Shown here: one piece after another, positions 54,711 through 64,000 of the stretch
Position numbering within the stretch: position 1 is the stretch's first letter
How the letters are laid out: every line of letters begins with the position of its first letter
DNA from: Saposhnikovia divaricata
Lineage: Eukaryota > Streptophyta > Magnoliopsida > Apiales > Apiaceae
Reading direction: 5' to 3'
DNA: 64,000 nucleotides
Assembly (NCBI GenBank): GCA_036435485.1
Contig: CM071595.1
Span: 5,818,001-5,882,000 of the forward strand
Translations under genes and position numbers: made by a program
Notes under the pieces: model-generated
The model's database searches: none
Seen by the model: only the letters and a program-made list of their open reading frames with translations
What the model was told of the DNA's origin: nothing

Positions 54711-55138
54711 GTTTTGTTTATTTATCTTTTGCTTATCTGAACTCTTGGTTTCTGCCATTTGACTTAATAGCCTTCGGGCCTTTATTTGTGTAACTTTTAA
54801 TTTATCTATTGATGCAGTTAGTTTCCATTGTGTTCACTTTTCTTGCCTTTGCTCATAGTTTAGTAAACTTTAGACTTTTTCGAGTACTTGGCCTCTTGGC
54901 TGGAACTAGACTCACAAGTTAGTTCAACATTTGTCTTTCGTGTTTATTTTAACAAGGAAGAATAACTCATAGAGAAAACAGAATAGATTCCATTGTGCTG
55001 TCAAAGGATATCAATAAAATGGGTTCAACCCTTACATAGATACTCTATCTCCTACTGGGAGCAACATGCTCTATAATGGTTTCATTCGAACCTTATTCCT
55101 AATAAATAGATAAAAGTCCAAGCCTTTGTCAAAAGAAC
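54711..55138. other. Spacer between antisense ORF and integrase
   Basis: T-rich sequence following the TAA of the plus-strand ORF. It may hold the 3' UTRs of both convergent genes. No ORF of interest. Confidence 0.6.
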
Positions 55139-56857
55139 TTAAACATAATAAACTTTGAGGTTCACAGCGTGCCAAGTTCGGGGCACCTCAACCCCATCCA
55201 AGGTTTATAACTTGTAGGATCCTCGTCCTACCACCTTTCTGACTAGATACGGTCCTTCCCAATTTGGTGCTAACTTTCCTTTCTGGCCAACTCCTGAGGC
55301 TTCAATCTTCCTTAGAACCATGTCGCCTTGTCGAAAGAATCTTTCCTTAACTCTCTGGTTGTAGTGAAAAGAGGATCTCTTCTGATATTCAGCATTCCTA
55401 GCATTAGCTTCATCTCTAACCTCGTCAATTAAGTCAAGGGCAAGTCTCATCCCTTCTTCATTAGTTTCTGGTTCATATGCCTCAACTCGAGGTGACGCTT
55501 GCATGATCTCTAAAGGCACAACTGCCTCAGCTCCATAAGCCAGCAAAAATGGGGTTGCTCCAGTTGTCACCTTACAAGTGGTACGATATGCCCAAAGTAT
55601 GGGCAGTAATTCATCTACCCAAGTGTTCCTAGAGCGTTCGACCCTCTTTTTCAGTCCATCAAGGATAATTCAATTAGCTACCTCAGCTTGCCCATTGGCT
55701 TGTGGATGTGCCACTGAGGTAAAATGGAGATCAATCGCATTCTCTTCACAATACTTCTTGAACTCTTCATTATTGAACTGTGTCCCATTGTCTGTTACAA
55801 GGATTCGTGGGATTCCATACCTGCAAATTATGTTCTCCCAAAAGAACTGGGAAACTTGTTTGGTGGTTATCTTGGCCAGAGGTTTAGCCTCAATCCACTT
55901 AGTGAAGTAATCAATGACCAATATCAAGAACTTCCTCTATGCTGAAGCCATGGGAAAAGGACCAAGTATATCCATCCCCCACATCGCAAACGGAATGGGA
56001 GAATTAATTGAAGTTAACATCTCATGCGGTTGCCTGACAATCGGAGCATGTTTTTGACATCTCTCACACCTTTTGACATAGTCTTGTGCATCAGCCAACA
56101 TCTCCGGCCAATAGAACCCTAAACGAATGATCTTGTGAGCTAGGGCTCTTCCCCCCAAGTGTTGCCCACAGATCCCTTCATGAACTTCCTCCAGTGCTTC
56201 TCTTGCCTCTTGAGGCCTTAAACACTTCAAGTATGGGATGACGAACGACCTTTTGTACAGAATGCCCTCAATCAAAGTGTATCTCAATGCTCTTATTGAA
56301 AGTTTTCGTGCCTCCAAGGCATTATCTGGGAGCCACCCGGTCTCAAGGTGTGCCTTGATAGGATCTATCCAAGAGCCCCCTATATCAATTGGTGCCACTA
56401 ATTTTGAGTTAACGGTCGGGGCCTTCAAGACCTGAAAGTAGACACTCCCAGCATAATTTTCTATCTCGGAAGAAGCGAACTTAGACAGGGCATCGGCCTT
56501 AATGTTTTCTTCTCTCGGAATGTGCTCAACATAGCACTCCTCAAACTGAGCCATAACAGCCTTTACGACTCTCAGGTATTTCGCCATAGTCTCGTCCTTA
56601 GCTTCGAATTCACCATTTACTTGTGATACCACAAGCCTTGAATCTCCACAAACTTTGAGATTTTTGACCCTCATGATTCTAGCCAAACCCAAACCAGCTA
56701 TTAATGCTTCATACTCCGCCACATTGTTGGTAGTAGGAAAATCCAAATTTAAAGCATACTCAACTGTGAACCCATCGGGGCTTTGCAGAACCAAACCTGC
56801 ACCACTAGATTTTGTTTTTGATGCTCCATCAAAATAGAGCACCCAATATTCCTTCAA
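55139..56857 (-). pseudogene. Archaeal-type RNase H and integrase of the Tat element
   Basis: RNase H: YWVLYFDGASKTKSSGAGLV, NNVAEYEALIAGLGLA, VCGDSRLVVSQVNGEFE, NIKADALSKFASS. Integrase zinc domain: HLGGRALAHKIIRLGFYWPE and RCERCQKHAP. Core: WGMDILGPFPMA, VTDNGTQFNNEEF, PQANGQAEVAN (D, D, E). C-terminus: FRQGDMVLRKIEASG, NWEGPYLVRKVV. Breaks: a frameshift at about 55930, a TGA after AEVAN (55668-55670) and a TAA after GSYKL (55205-55207). The natural stop is at 55139-55141. Confidence 0.88.
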
Positions 56858-56905
56858 ATCAGATGTAAGTTCCTCTTCTTTTTTTCTCTTGCCCAGGGGT
56901 AGTCA

Positions 56906-58438
56906 CTATCTCTTGCCCCCGACTTCTTGGTTGTTAACAGTGCATTCAACCACGAAGTCAGCCAATGCCTGAGCCTTAACGGCTGTCCGAGGCTTATATG
57001 TGATATCAAACTCTCCTAACTCAATCGCCCACTTGATTAGCCTTCCACTGGCCTTAGGGCTATGCAATATGTTTCTCAACTGCTGGTTTGTCAGAACTTG
57101 AATCTTATATGCCTGGAAGTAAGGCCGCAACTTCCTCGATGCAGTTACTAATGCCAAAACAAACTTTTCTATGGGTGAGTAATTCATCTCAGCCCCATGC
57201 AACACTTTGCTCACATAGTAGATAGGTTTCTGGACTTTCTCCTCTTCCCGAATGAGGACAGCACTCAGGGCTTGTTCAGATACCGCTAGGTATAGACAAA
57301 GAGTCTCCCCAGGGCTTAGTTTGGTCAATAACGGGGCTTCAATCATGTACTTCTTCAGTTGTTCAAAGGCCTCTTGGCTCTCAGGTGTCCACTCAAAATT
57401 TTTCACCTTCTTCAATGCTTGAAAGAAAGGCAAGCATTTGTCACCAAACTTGGAGATGAATCTTCCTAAAGCCGCTACCCGGCCTGTCAACTTTTTCACA
57501 TCTCTTATAGAGCGTGGGGGTTCCATATCTAAGATCGCCTTGATCTTGTCAGGGTTGGCCTCTATGCCTCTCTTGGAAACCATCAGACCCAAAAATTTGC
57601 CTGATCCAACGCCAAAGGCACACTTGGCTGGATTCAACATCATTTTATGGTGCCTCAACACTTCGAATGCCTCTCTGAGGTGTTTAATATGGTCCGCCTT
57701 GACCAAGCTTTTAACCAGCATATCATCGACATAGACCTCCATGGTTTTTCCAATCAGATGGGCGAATATCTTATTCACCAATCGTTGGTAAGTAGCTCCT
57801 GCATTCTTTAGACCAAATGCCATAACAAGATAGCAGAAAACACCAAAGTCAGTTATGAAAGATACCTTTGGGATGTCATCCTTGTGCATCTTAATTTGAT
57901 TGTAGCCGCTGAACCCATCCATGAAGCTCAACATCTCATGTCCTGCTGTGGCATCTATTAACATGTCTATCCTTGGTAAAGGGAAGCAATCCTTAGGGCA
58001 TGCGTCATTCAAGTCGGTGAAGTCTATACACATCCTCCACTTACCGTTGGCTTTCTTGACCATCACAGGGTTAGCCAACCATTCTGGAAACTGAATCTCT
58101 TCAATAAACCCAGCTTCCAAGAGTTTGTCCACCTCTTGCTTAATGGCCTCTTGTCTTTCTGGAGCAAAATTCCTCTTCTTCTGCTGTATTATCTTCCGAT
58201 TAGGATCGACATTCAATCTGTGAGTTATGAGTTGGGGATCAATCCCTGGCATATCAGCTGTTGTCCAGGCAAACACGTCACTATTTTCTTGTAAGAATGC
58301 TATCAACTTGCCCTTCAGGGGTTCCCTCAAAGAGGCTCCTATATAAGTCACCTTCTCAGGGTTGCCTAGCTCTAGAGGAATAGGTATTAAGTCCTCTGCT
58401 GGCTTTCCTCGGTGTTCATCATCACCTCGGACATCCAT
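56906..58438 (-). CDS. Tat-element reverse transcriptase-RNase H
   Basis: 510 open codons. Linker NPEKVTYIGASLREPLKGKL; RT IKQEVDKLLEAGFIEEIQFP, WRMCIDFTDLNDACPKD, FPLPRIDMLIDATAGHE, FMDGFSGYNQIKMHKDD, MAFGLKNAGATYQRLVN, TMEVYVDDMLVKS (YVDD intact), FLGLMVSKRGIEANPDKI. RNase H: LYLAVSEQALSAVLIREE, KPIYYVSKVLHGAEMNYSPI, VLTNQQLRNILHSPKA. This native RNase H has lost some acidic residues, as is usual in elements that gained the second RNase H. Downstream frame breaks keep the element defective. Confidence 0.88.
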   Translation of the reverse strand: MDVRGDDEHRGKPAEDLIPIPLELGNPEKVTYIGASLREPLKGKLIAFLQENSDVFAWTTADMPGIDPQLITHRLNVDPNRKIIQQKKRNFAPERQEAIKQEVDKLLEAGFIEEIQFPEWLANPVMVKKANGKWRMCIDFTDLNDACPKDCFPLPRIDMLIDATAGHEMLSFMDGFSGYNQIKMHKDDIPKVSFITDFGVFCYLVMAFGLKNAGATYQRLVNKIFAHLIGKTMEVYVDDMLVKSLVKADHIKHLREAFEVLRHHKMMLNPAKCAFGVGSGKFLGLMVSKRGIEANPDKIKAILDMEPPRSIRDVKKLTGRVAALGRFISKFGDKCLPFFQALKKVKNFEWTPESQEAFEQLKKYMIEAPLLTKLSPGETLCLYLAVSEQALSAVLIREEEKVQKPIYYVSKVLHGAEMNYSPIEKFVLALVTASRKLRPYFQAYKIQVLTNQQLRNILHSPKASGRLIKWAIELGEFDITYKPRTAVKAQALADFVVECTVNNQEVGGKR

Positions 58439-59005
58439 GTCTTCAATTGGGAGTACCTGCCCCCGGCTCCATCAGCTCTCAAGGCAGCCACATAGCAACT
58501 CCTGGCCATTTTCTGATCTCCTTTCTGTTCCCCAACACCATTCCTGGTTTGAAATTTGACCTTCATGTGATAGGTAGAGGCAACAGCCTTGAACGCATGA
58601 AGTCCGGTCCTCCCCAAAATTGCATTGTACGTCGAGGTAGCCTTAATCACTAGAAAATTCAACATCTGGGTGGCTTCCTTAGTTCTTGCCCTATTGTCAC
58701 GGGCAGCTGAATGGTCCCTTCAACCTTGGACTCAACTCCGTTAAACCCGTAGATTGGCATGTTAGTCGGGGTCAATTGAGAGTCAGTGTAGCCCATTTTT
58801 ACAAAGGCGTCATGAAACAAGATATCAACAGAAGCTCCATTGTCTATCAGGACCCGCTTCACTTCTGAGTTTCCAATTACAGGAGTTTTGACCAACGGGT
58901 CGTCATGGGGGAATTTCACCCCTTCAAGGTCCGAATCATCAAAACCAACTACTATCTCGGTCTTAGCACGCTTCGGGGCTTCTCCTACAATGTGCATCAC
59001 TTCTC
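58387..59005 (-). pseudogene. Tat-element protease, frameshifted
   Basis: TEIVVGFDDSDLEGVKFPHD, then VLIDNGASVDILFHDAFVKM (protease D-N-G-A site), then MLNFLVIKATSTYNAILGR. Frame changes near 58660 and 58440 separate it from RT. Close to the left gypsy element, which has a TAG at the corresponding TTIGQ position. Confidence 0.8.
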
Positions 59006-60491
59006 TGGAGCTTCAGCCTTGCATAATCAGAAAATCTCGGTCCAAAACCCTTCTTTGGTGATGACTCGGAGTCCTTGCCAGCCCGGGGATACTTGTCCCT
59101 AGCGTCGTACTCTTGCTCTTGCTTTCGTTTCTTTGAGTCATTAGAACCCTTGCCATTGCCTCCCGCGGTATCCTTTTTCATGCTGTCCTCAGCCTTGATA
59201 TATTTATCGGCTCTTCTCTAGAGCTCGGCCATGTTTTCAGGAGGGTGTTTTGCCAAGGACCTTTTAAAGAAGAGGTCAGTGGTTCCGTGTTCCAGGGCTA
59301 CCATGACCACCTTATTTTCCAGATCAGTGATATTCAACGTCTCTTTGGTGAATCGCTTGAGATAATCCCTCAAGTTCTCATTCTTTCCCTGCACTACATA
59401 CATAAGGGATGCAGAACTTTTCTCATGAATTCTCCCACTAATGAATTGGCTGATAAAGGCAGCGCTCAACTCCTTAAAAGAGCCAATTGAGTTTGCAGGT
59501 AGGCGGCTATACCATCTTTGAGCCATGCCCGACAGAGTTTGAGGGAACGCCCTACACTTTAAGGCATCACTAGCAGGCTGCAGCAGCAGTGCGTTTGAGA
59601 ATGTCCTGACATGGTTTGCGGGATCGCCCGTTCCATCATAGGCCTTAATAGTCGGCATCTTAAATTTCCTTGAGATATGGGCATTCATCACCTCCTCAGT
59701 AAACGGAGGTGTGGGGTCGTCAGGGTCCCCAAGTGGCATTAGATCTTTGGGGTTGCTTCTGGGGGTCTCCACCCTTGTCGATTTTTCGGTTCGGGTATCA
59801 GCCCTCCATTGCCTCCTTGAAGGCCTCTCCAAATTTATAATGGGAATCCTCTCTGCAGTTGGAGGAGGCTGAGTTTGATTCAATCTATCTTGTTCTCTTG
59901 CAATATCGTCCTTCAATTTTAAGATCTCAGCCTCATAAGCCTTGATTCTCTCAGCAGTTGTCAAGGGGAGTCCGTCATGGATTCTTCGTGTCCTTCTTAG
60001 AGGTTCTTTGTTAGCACGTCACCTCCTCAGGGCTTCATCTTGATCATCATCCTCAGATGATGATGAATAATCAGTATAGGGACCAGAGTAGTCATCATAC
60101 TCTCGATCCCGGATCTGTAAGGCGTGACCGCTTGGTCCAGGTTCCCTTCGTCGGGGGGGATAGTTAGGCAGCCCATACATCAGGTTGGTATTTAAGGGGA
60201 GATCCGTAGTATGGATCTGTACCCCCGGGGTAGTGTGCGATCAACGTTACCAAGAGGAGAAACCACCATCTGAAGAGGGTTAGTTTCTTGGCTTTGATGG
60301 ACAATCACCGGGAGGGTCCCCTCTACTTGGGGAGTCGTCCCTGGGGGCTGAGTGAGCAGAGGTTGAATGACCGCCCCTGTTGATGGGAGTATCTGTCCTT
60401 CCTCAGTAGCAATAAGCGGATCAGAAGTGGCTGGTGGAGCAGAGTTAAGGGGTACGGCTTCAGTTGATGTTGTTCTTCGTGTTTGAACCAT
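59006..60491 (-). pseudogene. Tat-element gag with zinc-knuckle deletion
   Basis: ATG at 60491 (MVQTRRTTSTEAV). The frame ends at 60192; a middle acidic region is read in another frame. Capsid part 59218-59964 (KMPTIKAYDGTGDPANHV, RWYSRLPANSI, LRDYLKRFTKETLNI) ends in a TAG where the left copy has Gln. After SDYARLK (about 59010) the sequence jumps straight to the protease linker. About 390 bp including the CRYHRDVGHDTDDC knuckle, present in the left copy, are deleted. Confidence 0.82.
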
Positions 60492-60504
60492 GGTTGATGT
60501 TGTC

Positions 60505-60522
60505 TTCCCACAGACGGCGCCA
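60505..60522 (-). other. Primer-binding site, right Tat element
   Basis: Minus-strand TGGCGCCGTCTGTGGGAA two bases from the LTR end, identical to the site in the left gypsy element. Confidence 0.65.
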
Positions 60523-60524
60523 AA

Positions 60525-61045
60525 TGTTGTGGAATAAAAGTTAGGTTACGAGTATTGCGGCTAGGGTTTGTGTATTTAATGCAAAGGTGTGTGAGCTTCG
60601 TGCTTTAATGGCTGCTCTTGTGCTCGTGGCTGAATCTGCCTTCACAAGATGCCTACGTACTTTGATGAATATCAAAGATCAAGCCAAAAAACGTAGTTCT
60701 AGGTTGAGGGGTCTAGCCCTTTATATAGGCTGAGAAGCCTTAGAATTATGGTAGGAGTCAGAGACTTGGTGGGTAAGTCACCTCCTTGAGGAAGGTTCTA
60801 GATCTATTCCTTGTAGGAATCAGTTTCCGTATTGAATTGGTTGCCTTGGTGGCTAAGTCTGACAGAGATAATATCCTTATCCAACTCTTATTGCTGAGCT
60901 GTTTATTTCCCCAAATATTAATTACGAAATTAATATTATAATTGGGATTTTGGGTCCATCTGGCGGGCCCCACGTTTGGACCATTCTTGGTCTAATTAAT
61001 GCCACATTAAATGTGTCTTTTAGGGCTTATTTTCAGCCCATATCA
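60525..61045 (-). repeat. 5' LTR of the right Tat element (521 bp)
   Basis: Minus-strand start TGATATGGGCTGAAAATAAG, TATA box CCTATATAAAGGGC near 60715-60730, end TCCACAACA beside the PBS. Homologous to 15373-15869 with visible substitutions and indels. Confidence 0.82.
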
Positions 61046-61208
61046 ATATTTATTTTAAAATTTTATAATATAAGTTTTAAATCATGCATATTATTAATTA
61101 AATTTATGTTAAATTATTAATATTAATATTAAAATAAAATATTGTAAATAATGATTATTTAAAATATAGTTATAACATAAAATAAAATTTGTTACATATC
61201 AAAAAAAT
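61046..61208. other. AT-rich sequence beside the LTR
   Basis: Almost pure A/T; would be the body of the Helitron-like element ending at 61235. No gene. Confidence 0.5.
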
Positions 61209-61235
61209 CCGTGCATCGCACGGGTTATAAGCTAG
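61209..61235 (+). mobile_element. Helitron-like 3' terminus
   Basis: A perfect CCGTGC-ATC-GCACGG hairpin followed by GTTATAAGCTAG and T. This is the best Helitron-type end in the window. Confidence 0.6.
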
Positions 61236-61717
61236 TATTGATAAAACAAGATTTTGAAATCTTTGGCAGGTAAAGAAGCACATCAAAAACATTGATTTAA
61301 AACTTTTAAATCCTTTACGAAAACACCATATTCGAACTTTTGGATGCAAAAGAGGGCTAAGAATTAGTTTCATATAAATGAATAGTGACCATCTAGAATC
61401 GTGATCGTTAGATATTTAGTAAATAGATGATAGCCGTTAGATCTAATAATAAGAAATATTCTATATTTAAATCCTCTTCTAAAGATCCAAGGTTCGAATC
61501 CCGTCAACAACAAATTTATATTAAGATTTTATATTATTAGTTCTTTTTTTTTGAAGAAGTTTTATATTATTAGTTCTAATCAACACATATCATTTATTAA
61601 ATAACTATTATTTTTACTAATAATTTTATTAATTAATTAAAAAGTTAAATTATATCCATAATAAATTATTATAATCTATTTGTTTAATCATATAATTTTA
61701 AAAGTATTTAAAAATAA

Positions 61718-61745
61718 TCCTTGCTTTGCACGAGATATAAGCTAG
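61718..61745 (+). mobile_element. Helitron-like 3' terminus, imperfect
   Basis: CCTTGCTTTGCACGAG imperfect hairpin, then ATATAAGCTAG and T. Same family layout as at 61235, about 510 bp downstream. Confidence 0.5.
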
Positions 61746-61910
61746 TTTCCATAATTTTCATAAATATGTATTGCAACCTTGTACATTGGATGCATAAACG
61801 AATGTTGAATAAATAAATCAAAATTCTTCTTTTTGCAATTTGCACCCATGGACCACGGTAATATTTTTAGATACATTACAAACTTTTACCGATTTGATCT
61901 TATCTAACAA

Positions 61911-61937
61911 CTAGTTGATAAAGCCGCGCTTCGCGGC
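61911..61937 (-). mobile_element. Helitron-like 3' terminus (minus strand)
   Basis: Minus-strand GCCGCG-AAG-CGCGGC hairpin (61923-61937), then TTTATCAACTAG and T. The body would run to the right into the repeat region at 62.0-63.0 kb. Confidence 0.6.
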
Positions 61938-62021
61938 TGCATAATTTTTTTTAAAAAAAAAATTAAATATGTATTTATGTTCTATTATATTATCAATATT
62001 AAATTTAATAGTTACATAATC

Positions 62022-62990
62022 TTCTCTAATGAACCGATTTCTTTTTAAACACGATTCTTTCAATTGAGTCGGTCACTTGTTAATATCGAAATCCCAAACT
62101 TTAACATATATTATAAAGACTTATATAATAATTTTTGTCCATAAAATCGAACCCTAAAAATAAAAATAAAAAAAATTGTGACATCAATATTAAATTCTAA
62201 TATCTAATACAATCCCTTCTAGTGAGCCGTCTTCCCGTTAAACACGTTTCGAACCGCTCTTATTTGGAACCAAAATTATAATTTCATTACATATTATTGA
62301 TGACACTTATCTTATAAAATAACTCTTTTTTCTTAAAAATAGAGTAAATTCCTTCTTCAAACTTTCTAATATTTATGGAGTTTTAAAATATGAAAATACG
62401 TCTTATATTTTCTATATATTATAGATATATTCCTGTATTTATTTACAGCTTCTGTATGGAAATATCTTCTGTTATGTTAACACATCAATATTAAATTTTA
62501 ATATTCAACACTGTTTTCTCTAATGAACCGATTTCTCGTTAAACATGGTTATTCCTATTGATCCGCTCTCTAGTTAAGATCAAAACGCTAGCTTTTACAT
62601 ATATTAATTGTATAACGATGTTTATCCTAAAAAATCGAATCCATAAAATAAAATTTATAACATCAATATCAAATCCTAATAGCTAATGTAATCTTTTATA
62701 GTGTGCCGTCTTCCCGTTAAACAGGTTTTGAGCCGCTCTCATTTGGGATCGAAATTCAAATTTCATTATATATTATTTATGATACTTATTTTATACAATT
62801 ACTTTTTCTTAAAATCAAAAATTAAAAATAGAGTGAATTTTAATTTTTAATTTCTATAAACTTTCTAAAATATGTGGAGTTTTAAAAAATGAAAGTACAT
62901 CTTATTTTCTCTTTATATTATTGATACTCCTGTACTTATTTAGGATTCCCACATGTGAATGTTCTTTTATTATGTTAACACATCAAGTCT
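62022..62990. repeat. 480-494-bp tandem duplication, AT-rich
   Basis: Landmarks repeat in order: TTCTCTAATGAACCGATTTCT at 62022 and 62516, GCCGTCTTCCCGTTAAACA at about 62226 and 62705, then a poly-A/T section and TTTTAAAA.ATGAAA.TAC. Each unit itself contains two related halves (GAACCGATTTC / GAGCCGTCTTCCC, each followed by GTTAAACA). No coding potential. Confidence 0.75.
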
Positions 62991-63094
62991 TTTCTTTTTA
63001 AATACGAAGACTTTTTTATATGAGAATAGTATTAGAATTATGAATAAATTTTCTTTTTAGAAGATCGTAAAAGATATCACCGCCGTCCTTGTAT

Positions 63095-63335
63095 TCTATT
63101 TTCAATAAAATATTTAATTATATGCCTCCTTTATATATTCTACTTCTAATAAAATTTTTAATTATATGTTTTTTATATAAATTCGAACTCCTATTCTACT
63201 TCTAGTAGAACTTTTAATATGTCTGATAAATACCTATTCTATTTCTAGTAAAACTTCTAATTATATATCTTTCCTATAAATTTAAACACTTCTCCTTTAT
63301 AAATTCGAACACCTATTCTAATTCTAATATGTTAA
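63095..63335. repeat. Degenerate ~60-bp tandem repeats
   Basis: Four to five copies of CTATTCTA(C/T)TTCTAGTA-like sequence followed by AAACTTCTAATTATAT and CCTTTATAAATTCGAAC. AT-rich, non-coding. Confidence 0.6.
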
Positions 63336-64000
63336 AAGATATATATTTTTATGTTTATTCACGTTTAAAATTCTAAAATTTTAAAAAATTAAAAAAATAA
63401 ATTGATAACTTCTAAGAGGCGCCACCTAACCTACGTATTACATGATATATGTTTATATATAATATTTGCGGTGATGCATGTGTGCCTTTTAATTTAAATA
63501 GATAATATACATGATATATAGAGTAAGTTACTTGCATGTCTTCTTTTATATGTTTTTTAGGACTTTATACCATTAAGGTTCCGTGATCACCGACTGCTCA
63601 ATTTGATGGATCATAGAATTGGATAATTTTTTGTAAAAAAAATATTGGATATGAAACTTTCGTACATAAATATGAATTTTTCAAATAAAAAATATAATAC
63701 ATATCATTCGAAAACATATTCAAGATCCAATCTAGATATGTAGCACCACTCTTTATAAAAATCATTTGCTCAAAATTTTGTGTGATATATACCTTTTATA
63801 TAGACAACATTTAAAGAGAAACATTCATATAGTAAAAAATAATCAAACAAAATATCTAAAGATAGAAACAAATATGCAAAAATTGACAAAAGCTATTGAA
63901 AAGTGCTATAAAATTAAAATTTACCTGGAATCTTGTCAGAAAGCATCCATTTGACCAGGTCATTAAACTGTGACATATAAAAAAGAAAATCAAAGGTAAG
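63336..64000. other. AT-rich sequence, no gene seen
   Basis: No recognisable domain or RNA gene. A 62-codon frame at 63766-63954 is lysine/isoleucine-rich low-complexity and unsupported. Confidence 0.6.

Larger units (their letters stand above)
53840..61045 (-). mobile_element. Ty3/gypsy Tat-lineage element with dual RNase H and antisense ORF
   Basis: Minus strand: 5' LTR 60525-61045, PBS 60505-60522, gag, protease, RT, RNase H, archaeal-type RNase H and integrase. A plus-strand spliced ORF lies between integrase and where the 3' LTR should be. The 3' LTR is missing; the element is cut at about 53840 by the repeat block. A second RNase H plus an additional ORF is characteristic of Tat elements. 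Several stops, frameshifts and an internal deletion in gag. Confidence 0.88.

Noticed and set aside
62022..63335. CRISPR array
   Set aside because: Repeats are long, degenerate and adjacent without unique spacers, and the DNA is plant nuclear.

Overview
The window looks like plant nuclear DNA, most likely from a eudicot. It is AT-rich and dense in LTR retrotransposons. It contains tRNA genes with plant-style upstream signals (AT-rich TATA-like tract, CAA just before the gene, T run after it), an F-box gene cluster and MITE- and Helitron-like ends. I cannot name the species from sequence alone. I see no intact ordinary host protein-coding gene: every recognisable host gene is truncated, frameshifted, interrupted or present only as loose exons.

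Layout. 1-4.6 kb: AT-rich spacer with a short-repeat block, two MITE-like elements and Helitron-like ends. 4.6-13.2 kb: a tandemly duplicated tRNA-Leu array with seven well-formed genes and four degenerate copies; together they carry all five leucine anticodons (AAG, CAG, CAA, UAG, UAA). The array is interleaved with repeated exon fragments of an unrecognised gene and includes a recent 1.7-kb tandem duplication. 13.2-15.4 kb: a diverged copy of the same segment plus another exon. 15.4-21.7 kb: a chimera of a Ty3/gypsy (Tat-like) 5' half joined to a Ty1/copia 3' half that carries an internal inversion. 21.7-49.6 kb: an F-box cluster (five minus-strand members and two plus-strand relatives) broken by copia elements: a 1.3-kb miniature with apparently identical LTRs, a 5.5-kb element carrying an antisense arogenate-dehydratase fragment, and an 11-kb element with a gag-only gypsy-like element nested in it. 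50.1-52.9 kb: a truncated L1-type LINE. 52.9-53.8 kb: tandem repeats. 53.8-61.0 kb: a minus-strand Tat-type gypsy element with a second (archaeal-type) RNase H and a spliced antisense ORF. 61-64 kb: AT-rich sequence with Helitron-like ends and tandem repeats.

Functionally the window has three parts: a probable Pol III leucine-tRNA array, an F-box family that is being duplicated and destroyed, and a stack of nested retroelements. The most unusual features are the five-isoacceptor tRNA-Leu array, two different copia elements inserted one base apart at the homologous position of two F-box paralogues, the captured antisense arogenate-dehydratase fragment, the gag-to-RNase H miniature copia, and the inversion inside the chimeric retroelement.
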